Source of the DNA: Pseudopedobacter sp043763845
Lineage (GTDB): Bacteria; Bacteroidota; Bacteroidia; Sphingobacteriales; Sphingobacteriaceae
Assembly: GCA_043763845.1 (NCBI GenBank)
Contig: JAYULE010000203.1
Coordinates: 1 to 25,991, forward strand
Direction: 5' to 3'
Length of the DNA: 25,991 nucleotides
Shown here: positions 8,992-15,879 of the stretch, piece by piece
Position numbering within the stretch: the first letter of the stretch is position 1
How the letters are laid out: each line of letters opens with the position of its first letter
Program-made: the position numbers and the translations under genes
Notes under the pieces: generated by a model
What the model was told of the DNA's origin: nothing
The model's input: only the letters and a program-made list of their open reading frames with translations
Databases searched by the model: none

Positions 8992-9429
8992 TTATTGCAC
9001 TTTGTCTTTTATAATTTTAGTTTCAAATTTCCAAGAGCTATTATCGCCTAAATCAATATATCTAACTTCACAAGTATATTTACCAGGCTTTAATTTTTCC
9101 TGTTTTTCAATTTCACTAAAAATTTGACTACGAGAAAAATTACCTTGTGTAAACTTGAAGGCTGGTTTTACAACACCAAATTTAAACGGTCTATACTCAG
9201 TTTTTACGCGATACCTAACTATACCATAATTTTGTTTTTCATTTTTCCCCATATCAATCTCAATATCATCGTAAGTATATTTACTTAAATTGTTAACGCT
9301 AATAAAAACTGTATATGGTTCATTTACAACTACTTTTTCAGCAATAGTTTTATCTTTTTTACAGCTAATAATGGCGCAAAATATAAAGATACCAAAAGTA
9401 AAACGTATAATTGCTAATTGCTTTTTCAT
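8992..9429 (-). CDS. Putative small lipoprotein, unknown function
   Basis: A 145-residue predicted lipoprotein. MKKQLAIIRFTFGIFIFC continues into lipobox AIISC with the lipidated Cys at residue 23, then KKDKT. The frame extends 14 codons further up, but those residues (MICKIFAIFIENYF) come before the real signal start, so the ATG at 9429 is chosen. The mature part looks like one beta-rich domain (KPGKYTCEVRYIDLGDNSSW near the end). No family recognised. Its promoter region overlaps the 3' end of a decayed enolase-superfamily gene (9468-9626). Confidence 0.7.
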   Translation of the reverse strand: MKKQLAIIRFTFGIFIFCAIISCKKDKTIAEKVVVNEPYTVFISVNNLSKYTYDDIEIDMGKNEKQNYGIVRYRVKTEYRPFKFGVVKPAFKFTQGNFSRSQIFSEIEKQEKLKPGKYTCEVRYIDLGDNSSWKFETKIIKDKVQ

Positions 9430-9467
9430 AAAATAATTTTCAATAAAAATAGCAAATATTTTGCAAA

Positions 9468-9626
9468 TCAACCCACCCTCACTCCTACCAAGCCACTCAA
9501 AACATCAACACTAATACTTGCCCCTAAACCTGGCTTATCGGGTATGCTTACTTCGCCAACAGGGCTGTAAAGTACACCTCCAATTAAAGGGTCTATAAGC
9601 ATTATTAATGGCGTGTCAAAATCTCA
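9468..9626 (-). pseudogene. 3' remnant of an enolase-superfamily (mandelate racemase-like) gene
   Basis: Reading the minus strand from just after an in-frame TGA at 9624-9626, 51 codons run to the TGA at 9468-9470. They encode DFDTPLIMLIDPLIGGVLY followed by SPVGEVSIPDKPGLGASI. The DPLIGGV and the PDKPGLG block match the extreme C-terminus of mandelate racemase/muconate lactonizing enzyme-like dehydratases of the enolase superfamily, which close with PDKPGLG plus a short tail. Such proteins are normally about 380 to 450 residues, so only the last 12 percent or so survives. Upstream sequence in the same frame (FIRHIMRQ, then stop) does not continue the homology. There is no start codon and no catalytic residues, so it is non-functional. 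It marks a past deletion or rearrangement at about 9626. Confidence 0.72.
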
Positions 9627-9781
9627 CTGGCGCATGATATGTCTTATGAATCATAACTAAACAATGTTGTATAAAAGATAGAAATAGGTCTTATTCCTAT
9701 GTAATTGCGTAATAGAGTGCTTTTTAATCAAAACCTTTAGTTTGAATGCAAATATGGTAGATTTAAAAAACACCACCCACA
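9627..9781. other. Short non-coding stretch between gene remnant and terminator
   Basis: No gene or RNA signature was recognised. There is a small stem, AATAGG near 9685 with CCTAT about seven bases later. On the minus strand the sequence CATATTTG lies close to the Bacteroidota -7 consensus TAnnTTTG, but no start codon follows at a sensible distance. Confidence 0.35.
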
Positions 9782-9813
9782 AAAAAAGGAGTACGTTTCC
9801 GTACTCCTTTTTT
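9782..9813. terminator. Strong intrinsic terminator of the thrS-infC-rpmI-rplT operon
   Basis: A perfect 14-bp stem: six A then GGAGTACG (9782-9795), loop TTTC, CGTACTCC then six T (9800-9813). The G-C-rich core with an A run on one side and a T run on the other makes a textbook bidirectional terminator. It lies 24 bases beyond the rplT stop codon on the minus strand, so it ends that operon. Confidence 0.9.
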
Positions 9814-9837
9814 CACATTCCCTAAATCCTAAATCTC

Positions 9838-10182
9838 TTATTTTACTGCTTCAACAACCGCTTTAAAAGCATCTGGATGATTCATTGCTAAATCGGCCAA
9901 TACTTTACGGTTTAAGCCAATGTTTTTGGCGTTTACTTTTCCAATAAATTGGCTGTAAGAAATGCCGTATTCGCGGGTTGCAGCATTAATACGTTGAATC
10001 CATAAAGAACGGAATTCACGTTTTTTAACTCTTCTATCTCTAAAGGCATATTGTAAACCTTTTTCAACTGTGTTTTTAGCAACGGTATAAACCTTGCTTC
10101 TTGATCCCCAATAGCCTTTTGCCATATTTAGGATTTTCTTTCTTCTTCTTCTTGACGCTACTGCGTTAACCGAACGTGGCAT
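9838..10182 (-). CDS. rplT: 50S ribosomal protein L20
   Basis: L20 binds 23S rRNA early in 50S assembly and in many bacteria represses its own operon. The 114-residue protein begins MPRSVNAVASRRRRKKIL and contains the usual KGYWGSRSKVY and FRSLWIQRINAA blocks, with AFKAVVEAVK at the end. Length is typical (about 114-118). Last gene of the thrS-infC-rpmI-rplT operon, followed by the terminator at 9782-9813. The 74-base gap after rpmI can form a hairpin (10232-10245). Confidence 0.97.
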   Translation of the reverse strand: MPRSVNAVASRRRRKKILNMAKGYWGSRSKVYTVAKNTVEKGLQYAFRDRRVKKREFRSLWIQRINAATREYGISYSQFIGKVNAKNIGLNRKVLADLAMNHPDAFKAVVEAVK

Positions 10183-10256
10183 AGTATTTAAGTTTTTGGT
10201 GTACGGTGTTCTTAATTAAAAGAAGCTTATTACCGGATACCTGGTTAAAAAATTTG
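10183..10256 (-). promoter_or_regulatory. rpmI-rplT intergenic leader with hairpin
   Basis: This 74-base gap is longer than the other gaps in the operon. On the minus strand it contains ACCAGGTATCCGGT (10245-10232), which can fold into a short stem, ACC/GGT and GG/CC with a bulged A, followed by an AAGCTT palindrome (10223-10228). L20 autoregulates through RNA stems in other bacteria, so this could be a binding site or a secondary ribosome entry region. Only the pairing is seen; regulation is inferred. Confidence 0.35.
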
Positions 10257-10457
10257 TTATTTTCCAATGCAAAGCATACGCTTTACATTGCCCATATCAC
10301 CATCACTCACGTAACTAGTTTTAGTTAAATTACGTTTTTGTTTAGTGGTTTTTTTGGTAAGAATGTGGCTTTTGTAAGCACTTTTTCTTGCAATTTTACC
10401 TGTTCCAGTAAGCGAAAAACGCTTTTTTGCACTAGAATTGGTTTTCATTTTTGGCAT
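10257..10457 (-). CDS. rpmI: 50S ribosomal protein L35
   Basis: A 66-residue basic protein, MPKMKTNSSAKKRFSLTGTG followed by KIARKSAYKSHILTKKTTKQ, matching L35 over its full usual length of about 65. It is a late-assembly component of the 50S subunit. Located 26 bases after infC, as in the conserved infC-rpmI-rplT order. ATG start at 10457. Confidence 0.97.
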   Translation of the reverse strand: MPKMKTNSSAKKRFSLTGTGKIARKSAYKSHILTKKTTKQKRNLTKTSYVSDGDMGNVKRMLCIGK

Positions 10458-10483
10458 AAAATTGATTTTAAATTACCTGTTAA

Positions 10484-11041
10484 TTATTTTTTTAATGATT
10501 TAGGTGCTACTGTTAAAAACATTCGTTTACCTTCTAATTTAGGTAGTAATTCTACTTTACCTACATCTTCTAAGGCTTGGGCAAATTTTAATAGTAAAAT
10601 TTCTCCTTGCTCTTTGTAAACAATTGCTCGACCTTTAAAGTGTACGTAGGCCCTAACCTTTTCGCCAGCTTCTAAAAACGCAACAGCATGTTTTAGTTTA
10701 AACTGAAAATCGTGGTCGCTGGTGTTTGGGCCAAAACGTATTTCTTTAATTACCGTTTGCTTTGCATTCGATTTTATTTCTTTAAGTTTCTTTTTTTGTT
10801 CGTAAACAAACTTGTTGTAATCAACAATTTTACAAACTGGGGGCACAGCATTTGGCGATATTTCTACCAAATCCAAATCCATTTCAATTGCCATTTCTAA
10901 GGCTCTTTCTATCGGATATACGCCTTGTTCAACATCCTCACCAACAACTCTAACTTCTTTAGCTCTAATACGCTTGTTAATGTTATGCAGTGGTTCGGTT
11001 ACTCTTCTACTCCTATTCGGGTTAATTTTTGGTCTGATGAT
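10484..11041 (-). CDS. infC: Translation initiation factor IF-3, probable ATC start
   Basis: IF-3 binds the 30S subunit, prevents early 50S joining and rejects wrong start codons. The first ATG-headed frame (136 residues, from 10894) lacks the N-terminal domain. Going upstream in the same frame the protein continues: RVTEPLHNINKRIRAKEVRV then VGEDVEQGVYPIERALEMA, which is the IF-3 N-terminal domain. No ATG, GTG or TTG exists between that domain and the upstream in-frame stop. Two ATC codons at 11041-11039 and 11038-11036 follow a GGAGG site (11049-11045), at spacings of 3 and 6 bases. Starting there gives 185 or 184 residues, the normal size. E. coli infC starts at AUU, and IF-3 uses this to limit its own translation, so the same control is likely here. 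The gene begins 12 bases after thrS. Confidence 0.9.
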   Translation of the reverse strand: MIRPKINPNRSRRVTEPLHNINKRIRAKEVRVVGEDVEQGVYPIERALEMAIEMDLDLVEISPNAVPPVCKIVDYNKFVYEQKKKLKEIKSNAKQTVIKEIRFGPNTSDHDFQFKLKHAVAFLEAGEKVRAYVHFKGRAIVYKEQGEILLLKFAQALEDVGKVELLPKLEGKRMFLTVAPKSLKK

Positions 11042-11044
11042 GGT

Positions 11045-11049
11045 CCTCC
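11045..11049 (-). promoter_or_regulatory. Strong ribosome binding site before infC
   Basis: GGAGG on the minus strand, an unusually good Shine-Dalgarno match for this phylum. It stands between the thrS stop codon (11054-11056) and the ATC pair at 11036-11041. The 6-base gap to the second ATC is the better spacing, which supports a non-standard start for infC rather than the internal ATG at 10894. Confidence 0.75.
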
Positions 11050-11053
11050 AGTT

Positions 11054-12985
11054 CTAATTACTAATTTTTATTTCTTGTTCTAAGTGTTGGGCAAACTCGT
11101 TAATCGTCATTTCGCCCACATCACCTTCACTATGCTTTCTAACAGAAACAATGCCACTTTGCATTTCTTTTTCCCCAATTACTAACATATAGGGTATTTT
11201 TTTAATTTCTGCATCTCTAATTTTACGGCCAATTTTCTCGTCCCTCAAATCAATAAGGCCGCAAATATCGTTATTATTTAACAAATCTAAAACACTTTTT
11301 GCATATTCTTCGTACTTTTCTGATATGGGTAGTACAATAAACTGTTCGGGCGTAAGCCATAACGGAAAATTACCTGCACAATGCTCAATCAAAACCGCCA
11401 CAAAACGCTCTAACGAGCCAAATGGTGCTCGGTGTATCATCACTGGGCGGTGTTTTAAATTATCGCTGCCAGTGTACTCCAATTCAAAACGTTCGGGTAA
11501 ATTATAATCAACTTGTATGGTTCCCAATTGCCATTTACGGCCGAGGGCATCTTTAACCATAAAATCAAGCTTAGGGCCATAAAAAGCAGCTTCTCCTATT
11601 ACGGTAACTGTGTTTAAACCTTTTTCTTGGGTGGCTTCTATAATCGCATTTTCCGATTGTTGCCAATTTTCATCACTACCAATATATTTTGCTTTTTTTG
11701 CAGGGTCGCGTAACGATATTTGTGCCGTATAATTATCAAAACCTAAAGCTTTAAAAACATACAAAACCAAATCTATCACTTTTTTAAACTCTTCTTTTAC
11801 TTGGTCTGGTCGGCAAAAAATATGCGCATCGTCTTGTGTAAAACCACGTACACGGGTTAAGCCGTGTAGCTCGCCACTTTGCTCGTAACGGTAAACGGTA
11901 CCAAATTCGGCCAATCTAATAGGTAAATCTTTGTACGACCGTGGTTTAAATTTATAAATTTCGCAATGGTGCGGGCAGTTCATGGGTTTTAAAAAAAACT
12001 CTTCGCCTTCTTGCGGTGTTTTTATAGGTTGAAAAGCATCGGCACCATATTTTTCGTAATGGCCCGATGTTACGTACAAATTTTTGTGCCCAATATGTGG
12101 CGTAATTACTTGTTGGTAACCTGCTTTTTGTTGTGCTTTTTGCAAAAAAGAAACCAATCGCTCTCGCAAAGCTGCTCCTTTTGGCAACCAAAGCGGTAAA
12201 CCCATACCTACCTTATCAGAAAAAGTAAACAATTCTAACTCTTTACCCAGTTTTCGGTGGTCGCGTTTTTTGGCTTCCTCCATTAATACCAAATATTCGG
12301 TAAGCTCGCTTTGCTTAGGAAAAGTTACTCCGTAAATACGGGTAAGCTGTTTTTTAGTTTCATCGCCACGCCAATATGCCCCAGCAATGTTGGTTAATTT
12401 AATAGCTTTTATAAAACCTGTATTGGGTATGTGTGGGCCACGACATAAATCGGTAAAATTACCTTGTTGATAAAAGCTAATGCTACCATCGGCCAAATCT
12501 TTTATTAAATCTAGTTTATATTCATCCCCTTTAAGGGTAAAATAATTTGCGGCATCGGCTTTTGTAACCGCAGTTCGGGTAAATTCGGCTTTGGTTCTAG
12601 CCAATTCTAAATATTTATCTTCAATACGTTTAAAATCGTCAGATGATATTACTTGGTCGCCAAAATCTACATCGTAATAAAAACCAGTTTCAATAGCGGG
12701 GCCAATTCCGAATTTAGTGCCTGGGTATAAGGCTTCTAAGGCTTCGGCCAAAACGTGTGCCGATGAATGCCAAAAAGTAGCTTTACCGCTGGCATCGGTC
12801 CAAGTTAATAATTTAACACTTGCATCGGCTGTAATTGGGCGGTTGCTATCCCAAGTTTGGCCATCAACTTCGGTAGCCAAAACGTTGCGAGCCAAGCCTT
12901 CGGATATAGATAAAGCAATTTGGTGTGCGGTAATACCGGGTTCAAACTCTTTTATAGAACCATCGGGAAGCGTAATTTTAATCAT
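11054..12985 (-). CDS. thrS: Threonyl-tRNA synthetase
   Basis: Charges tRNA-Thr with threonine and edits mischarged serine. The 643-residue protein shows an N-terminal TGS domain (MIKITLPDGSIKEFEPG, 1-62), the editing domain with HSSAHVLAEAL and the CRGPHIPNTG block, and the class II catalytic core with MNCPHHCEIYK, motif 2 RGFTQDDAHIFC and motif 3 HRAPFGSLERF, then an anticodon-binding domain. Length is typical. The frame could begin at a TTG six bases earlier (12991), but the ATG at 12985 gives the standard TGS start. First gene of the operon thrS-infC-rpmI-rplT. The sequence CATATTTG just upstream is close to a -7 element. Confidence 0.97.
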   Translation of the reverse strand: MIKITLPDGSIKEFEPGITAHQIALSISEGLARNVLATEVDGQTWDSNRPITADASVKLLTWTDASGKATFWHSSAHVLAEALEALYPGTKFGIGPAIETGFYYDVDFGDQVISSDDFKRIEDKYLELARTKAEFTRTAVTKADAANYFTLKGDEYKLDLIKDLADGSISFYQQGNFTDLCRGPHIPNTGFIKAIKLTNIAGAYWRGDETKKQLTRIYGVTFPKQSELTEYLVLMEEAKKRDHRKLGKELELFTFSDKVGMGLPLWLPKGAALRERLVSFLQKAQQKAGYQQVITPHIGHKNLYVTSGHYEKYGADAFQPIKTPQEGEEFFLKPMNCPHHCEIYKFKPRSYKDLPIRLAEFGTVYRYEQSGELHGLTRVRGFTQDDAHIFCRPDQVKEEFKKVIDLVLYVFKALGFDNYTAQISLRDPAKKAKYIGSDENWQQSENAIIEATQEKGLNTVTVIGEAAFYGPKLDFMVKDALGRKWQLGTIQVDYNLPERFELEYTGSDNLKHRPVMIHRAPFGSLERFVAVLIEHCAGNFPLWLTPEQFIVLPISEKYEEYAKSVLDLLNNNDICGLIDLRDEKIGRKIRDAEIKKIPYMLVIGEKEMQSGIVSVRKHSEGDVGEMTINEFAQHLEQEIKISN

Positions 12986-13026
12986 GTGCAAATATGATTT
13001 TTTTTATGGGGATTTTAAAGTTGAAT

Positions 13027-13117
13027 TAGTCGTAAATTAAAATAGTCGTAAGTTATTTAAGTTGTGAGTGATATTAGTCGTAAGTCAAATTAGTCTTTAG
13101 AAATATAAGTCGTGAGT
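13027..13117. repeat. Cluster of degenerate TAGTCGTAAGT repeats
   Basis: Five or six spaced copies of a short unit: TAGTCGTAA (13027-13035), TAGTCGTAAG (13043-13052), GTTGTGAGT (13061-13069), TAGTCGTAAGT (13075-13085), TTAGTCTTTAG (13090-13100) and AAGTCGTGAGT (13107-13117). Spacing is irregular, 12 to 18 bases. It lies upstream of thrS. Similar AGTCGTAAGTC-like runs are, from memory, common between genes in this phylum. No function known to me. Confidence 0.55.
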
Positions 13118-13204
13118 TTTAATAATTGAAATTATTAGAGTAGTAAAATGAAATAGCGGATAATAGGGAATTCATTTATGAAATTTTGAAAATACTTGTG
13201 ATTT

Positions 13205-13342
13205 GGGCGTTCCCAGAAAAGGGACGGGCTTGGAGTTTATGCTGACAAAGGAAGGACTCCAATCTTTTTTATCCCCCAAATTCCCCCTTTGGGGGTTATG
13301 GGGACAAAAAAGGATTTTCACTGCAATCCCCCTAACGCAAAA
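13205..13342 (+). repeat. Structured Bacteroidota intergenic repeat, copy A
   Basis: Conserved blocks in order: GGGCGTT (13205-13211); a stem of CCC and GGGAC around AGAAAA; an extra inverted pair TTGGAGT (13230-13236) and ACTCCAA (13256-13262); ATCTTTTTT; a central hairpin CCCCC-TTT-GGGGG (13283-13295) inside TCCCC/GGGGA; AAAAAAGGAT; and TAACGCAAAA (13333-13342). The two ends, GCGTT and AACGC, can pair, so the whole unit may fold as a branched structure. The same block order occurs in reverse orientation at 16039-16141, which proves repetition within the window. Confidence 0.7.
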
Positions 13343-13432
13343 TGGAACAAATAATAATTTATGCTATTTAAGCAAAAATTTAGATGGTTACAAATTCGAA
13401 TATCCTTTTATGAACTTATTAAATAATAATTG

Positions 13433-14731
13433 TTACACCGCCGCATCTGCTTCCTTCATCGTTTCCCTATTAAATTTTCTAATAATCACTCTAGTGCCTC
13501 TATCGTAACTAAAATAATTTACTATCCAGTTTATAAGCGTAACTAGCTTGTTTCTAAACCCTACTAAAAATAAAAGGTGAATAAACATCCAAGTAAGCCA
13601 AGCAAAAAAACCTTGGAAACGCCAAAACTTTAAATCAACTACAGCTTTGTTACGGCCAATGGTGGCCATGCTACCTTTATCGAAGTACCAAAAGGGTTTG
13701 GTTGGCTTTTTGTTGATTAAATTAATAAGGTTTACACCTAATTGTTGCCCTTGTTGTATGGCTGTTTGTGCTACACCTGGGTGACCGTTAGGGAAATCTT
13801 TGGTTTCCATATACGCTAAATCGCCTATGGCAAAAATATTTTGGTAACCTTGTATTAAGTTAATTTCGTTAGTTTTTATACGCCCGCCACGTACAATTTC
13901 GGCTTTGTCTAAGCCAGGAATTAACGCACCTTTAACGCCTGCACCCCATATTACGGTTTTAGTTGGAATGGTTAATGTATCGTTATAAGTTATTTTTTGG
14001 CCATCGTAAGCGTTAACCCGCGAGTGTAATAATATTTTCACGCCCATTTTTTCTAAAAACTCTTTGGCTTTCGCCGATGCTTGAGTGGAAAAAGGAGCCA
14101 ATACACGTGTATCGCCTTCAATTAAGTAAATATTCATTTTACTAATATCCAGCTCGGGGTAATCGTTTGGCAAAACGTGGTTTTTAAGTTCGGATAATGC
14201 TCCAGCAGTTTCAACACCGGTTGGGCCAGCACCTACTACCACAAAATTCATTAAAGCTTCCTTTTTTTCTTGATTGCTTTCGGATACAGCTTCTTCAAAA
14301 TTTTGCAATATTAGCGACCGTAGGTTTAAAGCCTCGGGTACAGTTTTCATAGCCATTGCAAAATGTTCAATTTCTTTTTGACCAAAAAAGTTGGTTTCGC
14401 TTCCTGTGGCAAGAACTAAATAATCGTAAGTAAATTCGCCAATATCGGTAATAACTTTATTTTCGGAAGTTATAATTTCGCTAACATCGGCTACTCTAAA
14501 AGTAAAATTACTTTGGCCTTTAAATACTTTACGCAACGGGAAAGCAATAGAGTCGGGTTCTAAACCACCTGTAGCAACTTGGTAGAGTAGTGGTTGAAAG
14601 GTATGGTAGTTGTGCCTATCTAACATTAAAACTTCAACAGCTTTATTTTTAAGCTTTTTTGAGATTTGAATTCCTCCAAAACCACCACCAATGATAATTA
14701 CTTTAGGGATATTGTTTGTATTGTTTTCCAT
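13433..14731 (-). CDS. Type II NADH dehydrogenase (NAD(P)/FAD oxidoreductase)
   Basis: A 432-residue single-subunit respiratory enzyme that passes electrons from NADH to quinone without pumping protons. The N-terminus KVIIIGGGFGGIQISKKL is the FAD-binding Rossmann fold. HNYHTFQPLLYQVATGGLEP is a strong family signature. A second Rossmann fold, FVVVGAGPTGVETAGALSEL (about 163-183), binds NADH. IFAIGDLAYM (about 298-307) holds the FAD-contacting Asp, followed by GVAQTAIQQG. The C-terminal part (FFAWLTWMFIHLLFLVGF) is hydrophobic and likely anchors the protein to the inner membrane face. Length is standard for NDH-2. No neighbours in operon. ATG start at 14731. Confidence 0.93.
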   Translation of the reverse strand: MENNTNNIPKVIIIGGGFGGIQISKKLKNKAVEVLMLDRHNYHTFQPLLYQVATGGLEPDSIAFPLRKVFKGQSNFTFRVADVSEIITSENKVITDIGEFTYDYLVLATGSETNFFGQKEIEHFAMAMKTVPEALNLRSLILQNFEEAVSESNQEKKEALMNFVVVGAGPTGVETAGALSELKNHVLPNDYPELDISKMNIYLIEGDTRVLAPFSTQASAKAKEFLEKMGVKILLHSRVNAYDGQKITYNDTLTIPTKTVIWGAGVKGALIPGLDKAEIVRGGRIKTNEINLIQGYQNIFAIGDLAYMETKDFPNGHPGVAQTAIQQGQQLGVNLINLINKKPTKPFWYFDKGSMATIGRNKAVVDLKFWRFQGFFAWLTWMFIHLLFLVGFRNKLVTLINWIVNYFSYDRGTRVIIRKFNRETMKEADAAV

Positions 14732-15014
14732 AGGGTTGAATTTTTAAATTATCTTAATATGTTTATTTTACGTTGTTTGGTAGTATATAAAACTTTTTAT
14801 AGCTGTTGTGCTACCAACCAAAGGCGAGATTTTAAAAGTTTTAATTTAGATTGTTTTTTATCCTTCCTGTTTGCAAAAAGGGGGAGGCAAGTGAAAAACT
14901 CCTTACTGTTAGTCGATGGTTGGTAGTTCACAATTAACATATTTTATGTATTCGCTGCCCCATTTATTGTTTGGGTAGTAAATGTTAGGTTAAACCCCTC
15001 TTTTATAGGTGGAT
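14732..15014. other. Non-coding stretch with wide inverted repeat
   Basis: No convincing gene: one 86-codon frame crosses it but overlaps the start of the NADH dehydrogenase and is low in quality. The notable element is a perfect 10-base inverted pair, CTACCAACCA at 14811-14820 and TGGTTGGTAG at 14917-14926, extended on the outside by GTG/CAC after a two-base bulge. The arms enclose 96 bases, including CCTTCC and GGGAGG. It may be a small non-autonomous element. The arm sequence resembles the hairpin at 15956-16006. Confidence 0.45.
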
Positions 15015-15224
15015 TCAAGAAATAAATACAACACTATCTAAATTATTTTGATTTATATAGGTAATCAATTCCTTAGTTTCTTGTTTTTTACTGTACTCTT
15101 TTGTTGAAGCCAAACTACTTGTTTTTTTGCTTCTTCTAAGGTGTATGGCAATTGTTTGAATAAGTTCTCCGTTGCTAACAAGGTTCTTTCCCGAAAGGAT
15201 ATTCTTAAGTTCATTTTTGATCAT
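15015..15224 (-). CDS. Short protein resembling the N-terminus of a polyvalent-protein kinase domain
   Basis: A 69-residue frame starting MIKNELKNILSGKNLVSNGE then LIQTIAIHLRRSKKTS and ending ITYINQNNLDSVVFIS. The KNILSGK, SNGELIQTI and HLRRS pattern resembles the first 65 residues of Bacteroidota proteins I recall with a putative polyvalent-protein kinase domain, which continue for another 80 residues or more. Here the frame stops where the kinase-like part would begin, and the following DNA (14732-15014) shows no continuation. It is therefore likely a truncated remnant, though it still has a good -7 box upstream. The frame extends nine codons further up, but the ATG at 15224 fits better. 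Confidence 0.5.
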   Translation of the reverse strand: MIKNELKNILSGKNLVSNGELIQTIAIHLRRSKKTSSLASTKEYSKKQETKELITYINQNNLDSVVFIS

Positions 15225-15240
15225 GTAATTTAAAGTAAAA

Positions 15241-15248
15241 CAAAAATA
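15241..15248 (-). promoter_or_regulatory. Bacteroidota -7 promoter box
   Basis: TATTTTTG on the minus strand is an exact match to TAnnTTTG, 17 bases before the ATG at 15224. A TTTG at 15267-15264 lies 15 bases upstream, slightly short of the usual -33 spacing of 17-23. Confidence 0.5.
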
Positions 15249-15405
15249 CAAATTTTATATAAGCAAAGTAAGTGGTTTTTATTTATTACACTTTTTGTAG
15301 CTGCCATTTTTTATTGGCTTACAAAACCAAATTATTTATTACTAATTTTTAATTAGCGGTTATAAAGGTTTAAATTATTGAATAATAGGTTCGAGGTGGT
15401 TATTT

Positions 15406-15686
15406 TTAACTATCTTTCATAAAATCTGTAAAGTTTGACCAGTCTTCAACCCTAAAGGCTCTAATATCTCTAACTGAGTTATAAAACCAATCAATTTTTT
15501 TTAAAGCATTCATCGCTTTAAACAAATTAGACATATCGCTATTTTAGAAAGATATACACTCCCTTGTGTGTTATAAAATTCATATTTCCTTAACACTTGT
15601 CCTATTTCAAAATAGGCATTGTTATAGGGTTCACCATAATATTCTTTTAGGTCAATAATAACCATATCAAAACTTATAGCAAACAT
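15406..15686 (-). pseudogene. vapD: VapD-family endoribonuclease toxin, broken by one frameshift
   Basis: VapD proteins are small Cas2-like ribonucleases, some of which act as toxins. From the ATG at 15686 the frame reads MFAISFDMVIIDLKEYYGEP then YNNAYFEIGQVLRKYEFYNT and QGSVYLSK, the classic VapD N-terminal half. It then runs out of frame to a TGA at 15510-15512. Shifting the frame restores DMSNLFKAMNALKKIDWFYN and SVRDIRAFRVEDWSNFTDFM, the typical VapD C-terminal half, ending at TAA 15406-15408. The break falls at a run of four T (plus strand 15542-15545). Adding one A on the coding strand would give LSKNSDM and a 93-residue protein, the normal VapD size. All other parts are undamaged, so the change is recent or a base-calling error. 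A 57-codon gene ends one base upstream. Confidence 0.85.
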
Positions 15687-15687
15687 A

Positions 15688-15861
15688 TTAGGCTATTTTA
15701 AAATATTTTTTTTCGCCAAAAAATATGCGCCCCAGCTTATCTTTTATAGCTATAACCACGCCTTTAAATGGGTTGTTTTCAATATCAATAATTTCTCCTT
15801 GTATCCAAGTGTCCAAGCCTGTTAATTTTGGGTCGGCTAATGCTTTATCGCATGTTTTCAT
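15688..15861 (-). CDS. Small protein upstream of vapD, possible antitoxin
   Basis: A 57-residue protein, MKTCDKALADPKLTGLDTWI then QGEIIDIENNPFKGVVIAIK and DKLGRIFFGEKKYFKIA. It is separated from the vapD ATG by a single base, which suggests translational coupling, and has a good promoter (15880-15910). The pattern of short alternating hydrophobic strands with Gly turns suggests a small beta-barrel, SH3-like or similar; this is inferred. In Haemophilus influenzae the VapX antitoxin gene lies just upstream of vapD, so position argues for an antitoxin, but no sequence likeness to VapX is claimed. Codon use matches neighbours. Confidence 0.65.
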   Translation of the reverse strand: MKTCDKALADPKLTGLDTWIQGEIIDIENNPFKGVVIAIKDKLGRIFFGEKKYFKIA

Positions 15862-15879
15862 TATATTATTATTTTATGA

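Larger units (their letters stand above)
12986..13432. other. Non-coding stretch holding two kinds of repeat
   Basis: No gene is supported. The frame open across 13203-13508 covers repeat sequence and the antisense end of the NADH dehydrogenase gene. The stretch holds the degenerate TAGTCGTAAG repeats (13027-13117) and a structured repeat (13205-13342). It also includes about 90 bases of plain AT-rich DNA before the NADH dehydrogenase stop codon. The thrS promoter must lie at its left edge. Confidence 0.5.

Noticed and set aside
10484..10894. IF-3 as a 136-residue protein starting at ATG 10894
   Set aside because: This would drop the IF-3 N-terminal domain, which is clearly encoded upstream in the same frame.
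13203..13508. A 101-codon plus-strand frame
   Set aside because: It covers the structured repeat and runs antisense into the NADH dehydrogenase end. The translation is low in quality.
14666..14926. An 86-codon plus-strand frame
   Set aside because: It overlaps the start of the NADH dehydrogenase gene on the other strand and ends in the inverted repeat. No recognisable protein features.
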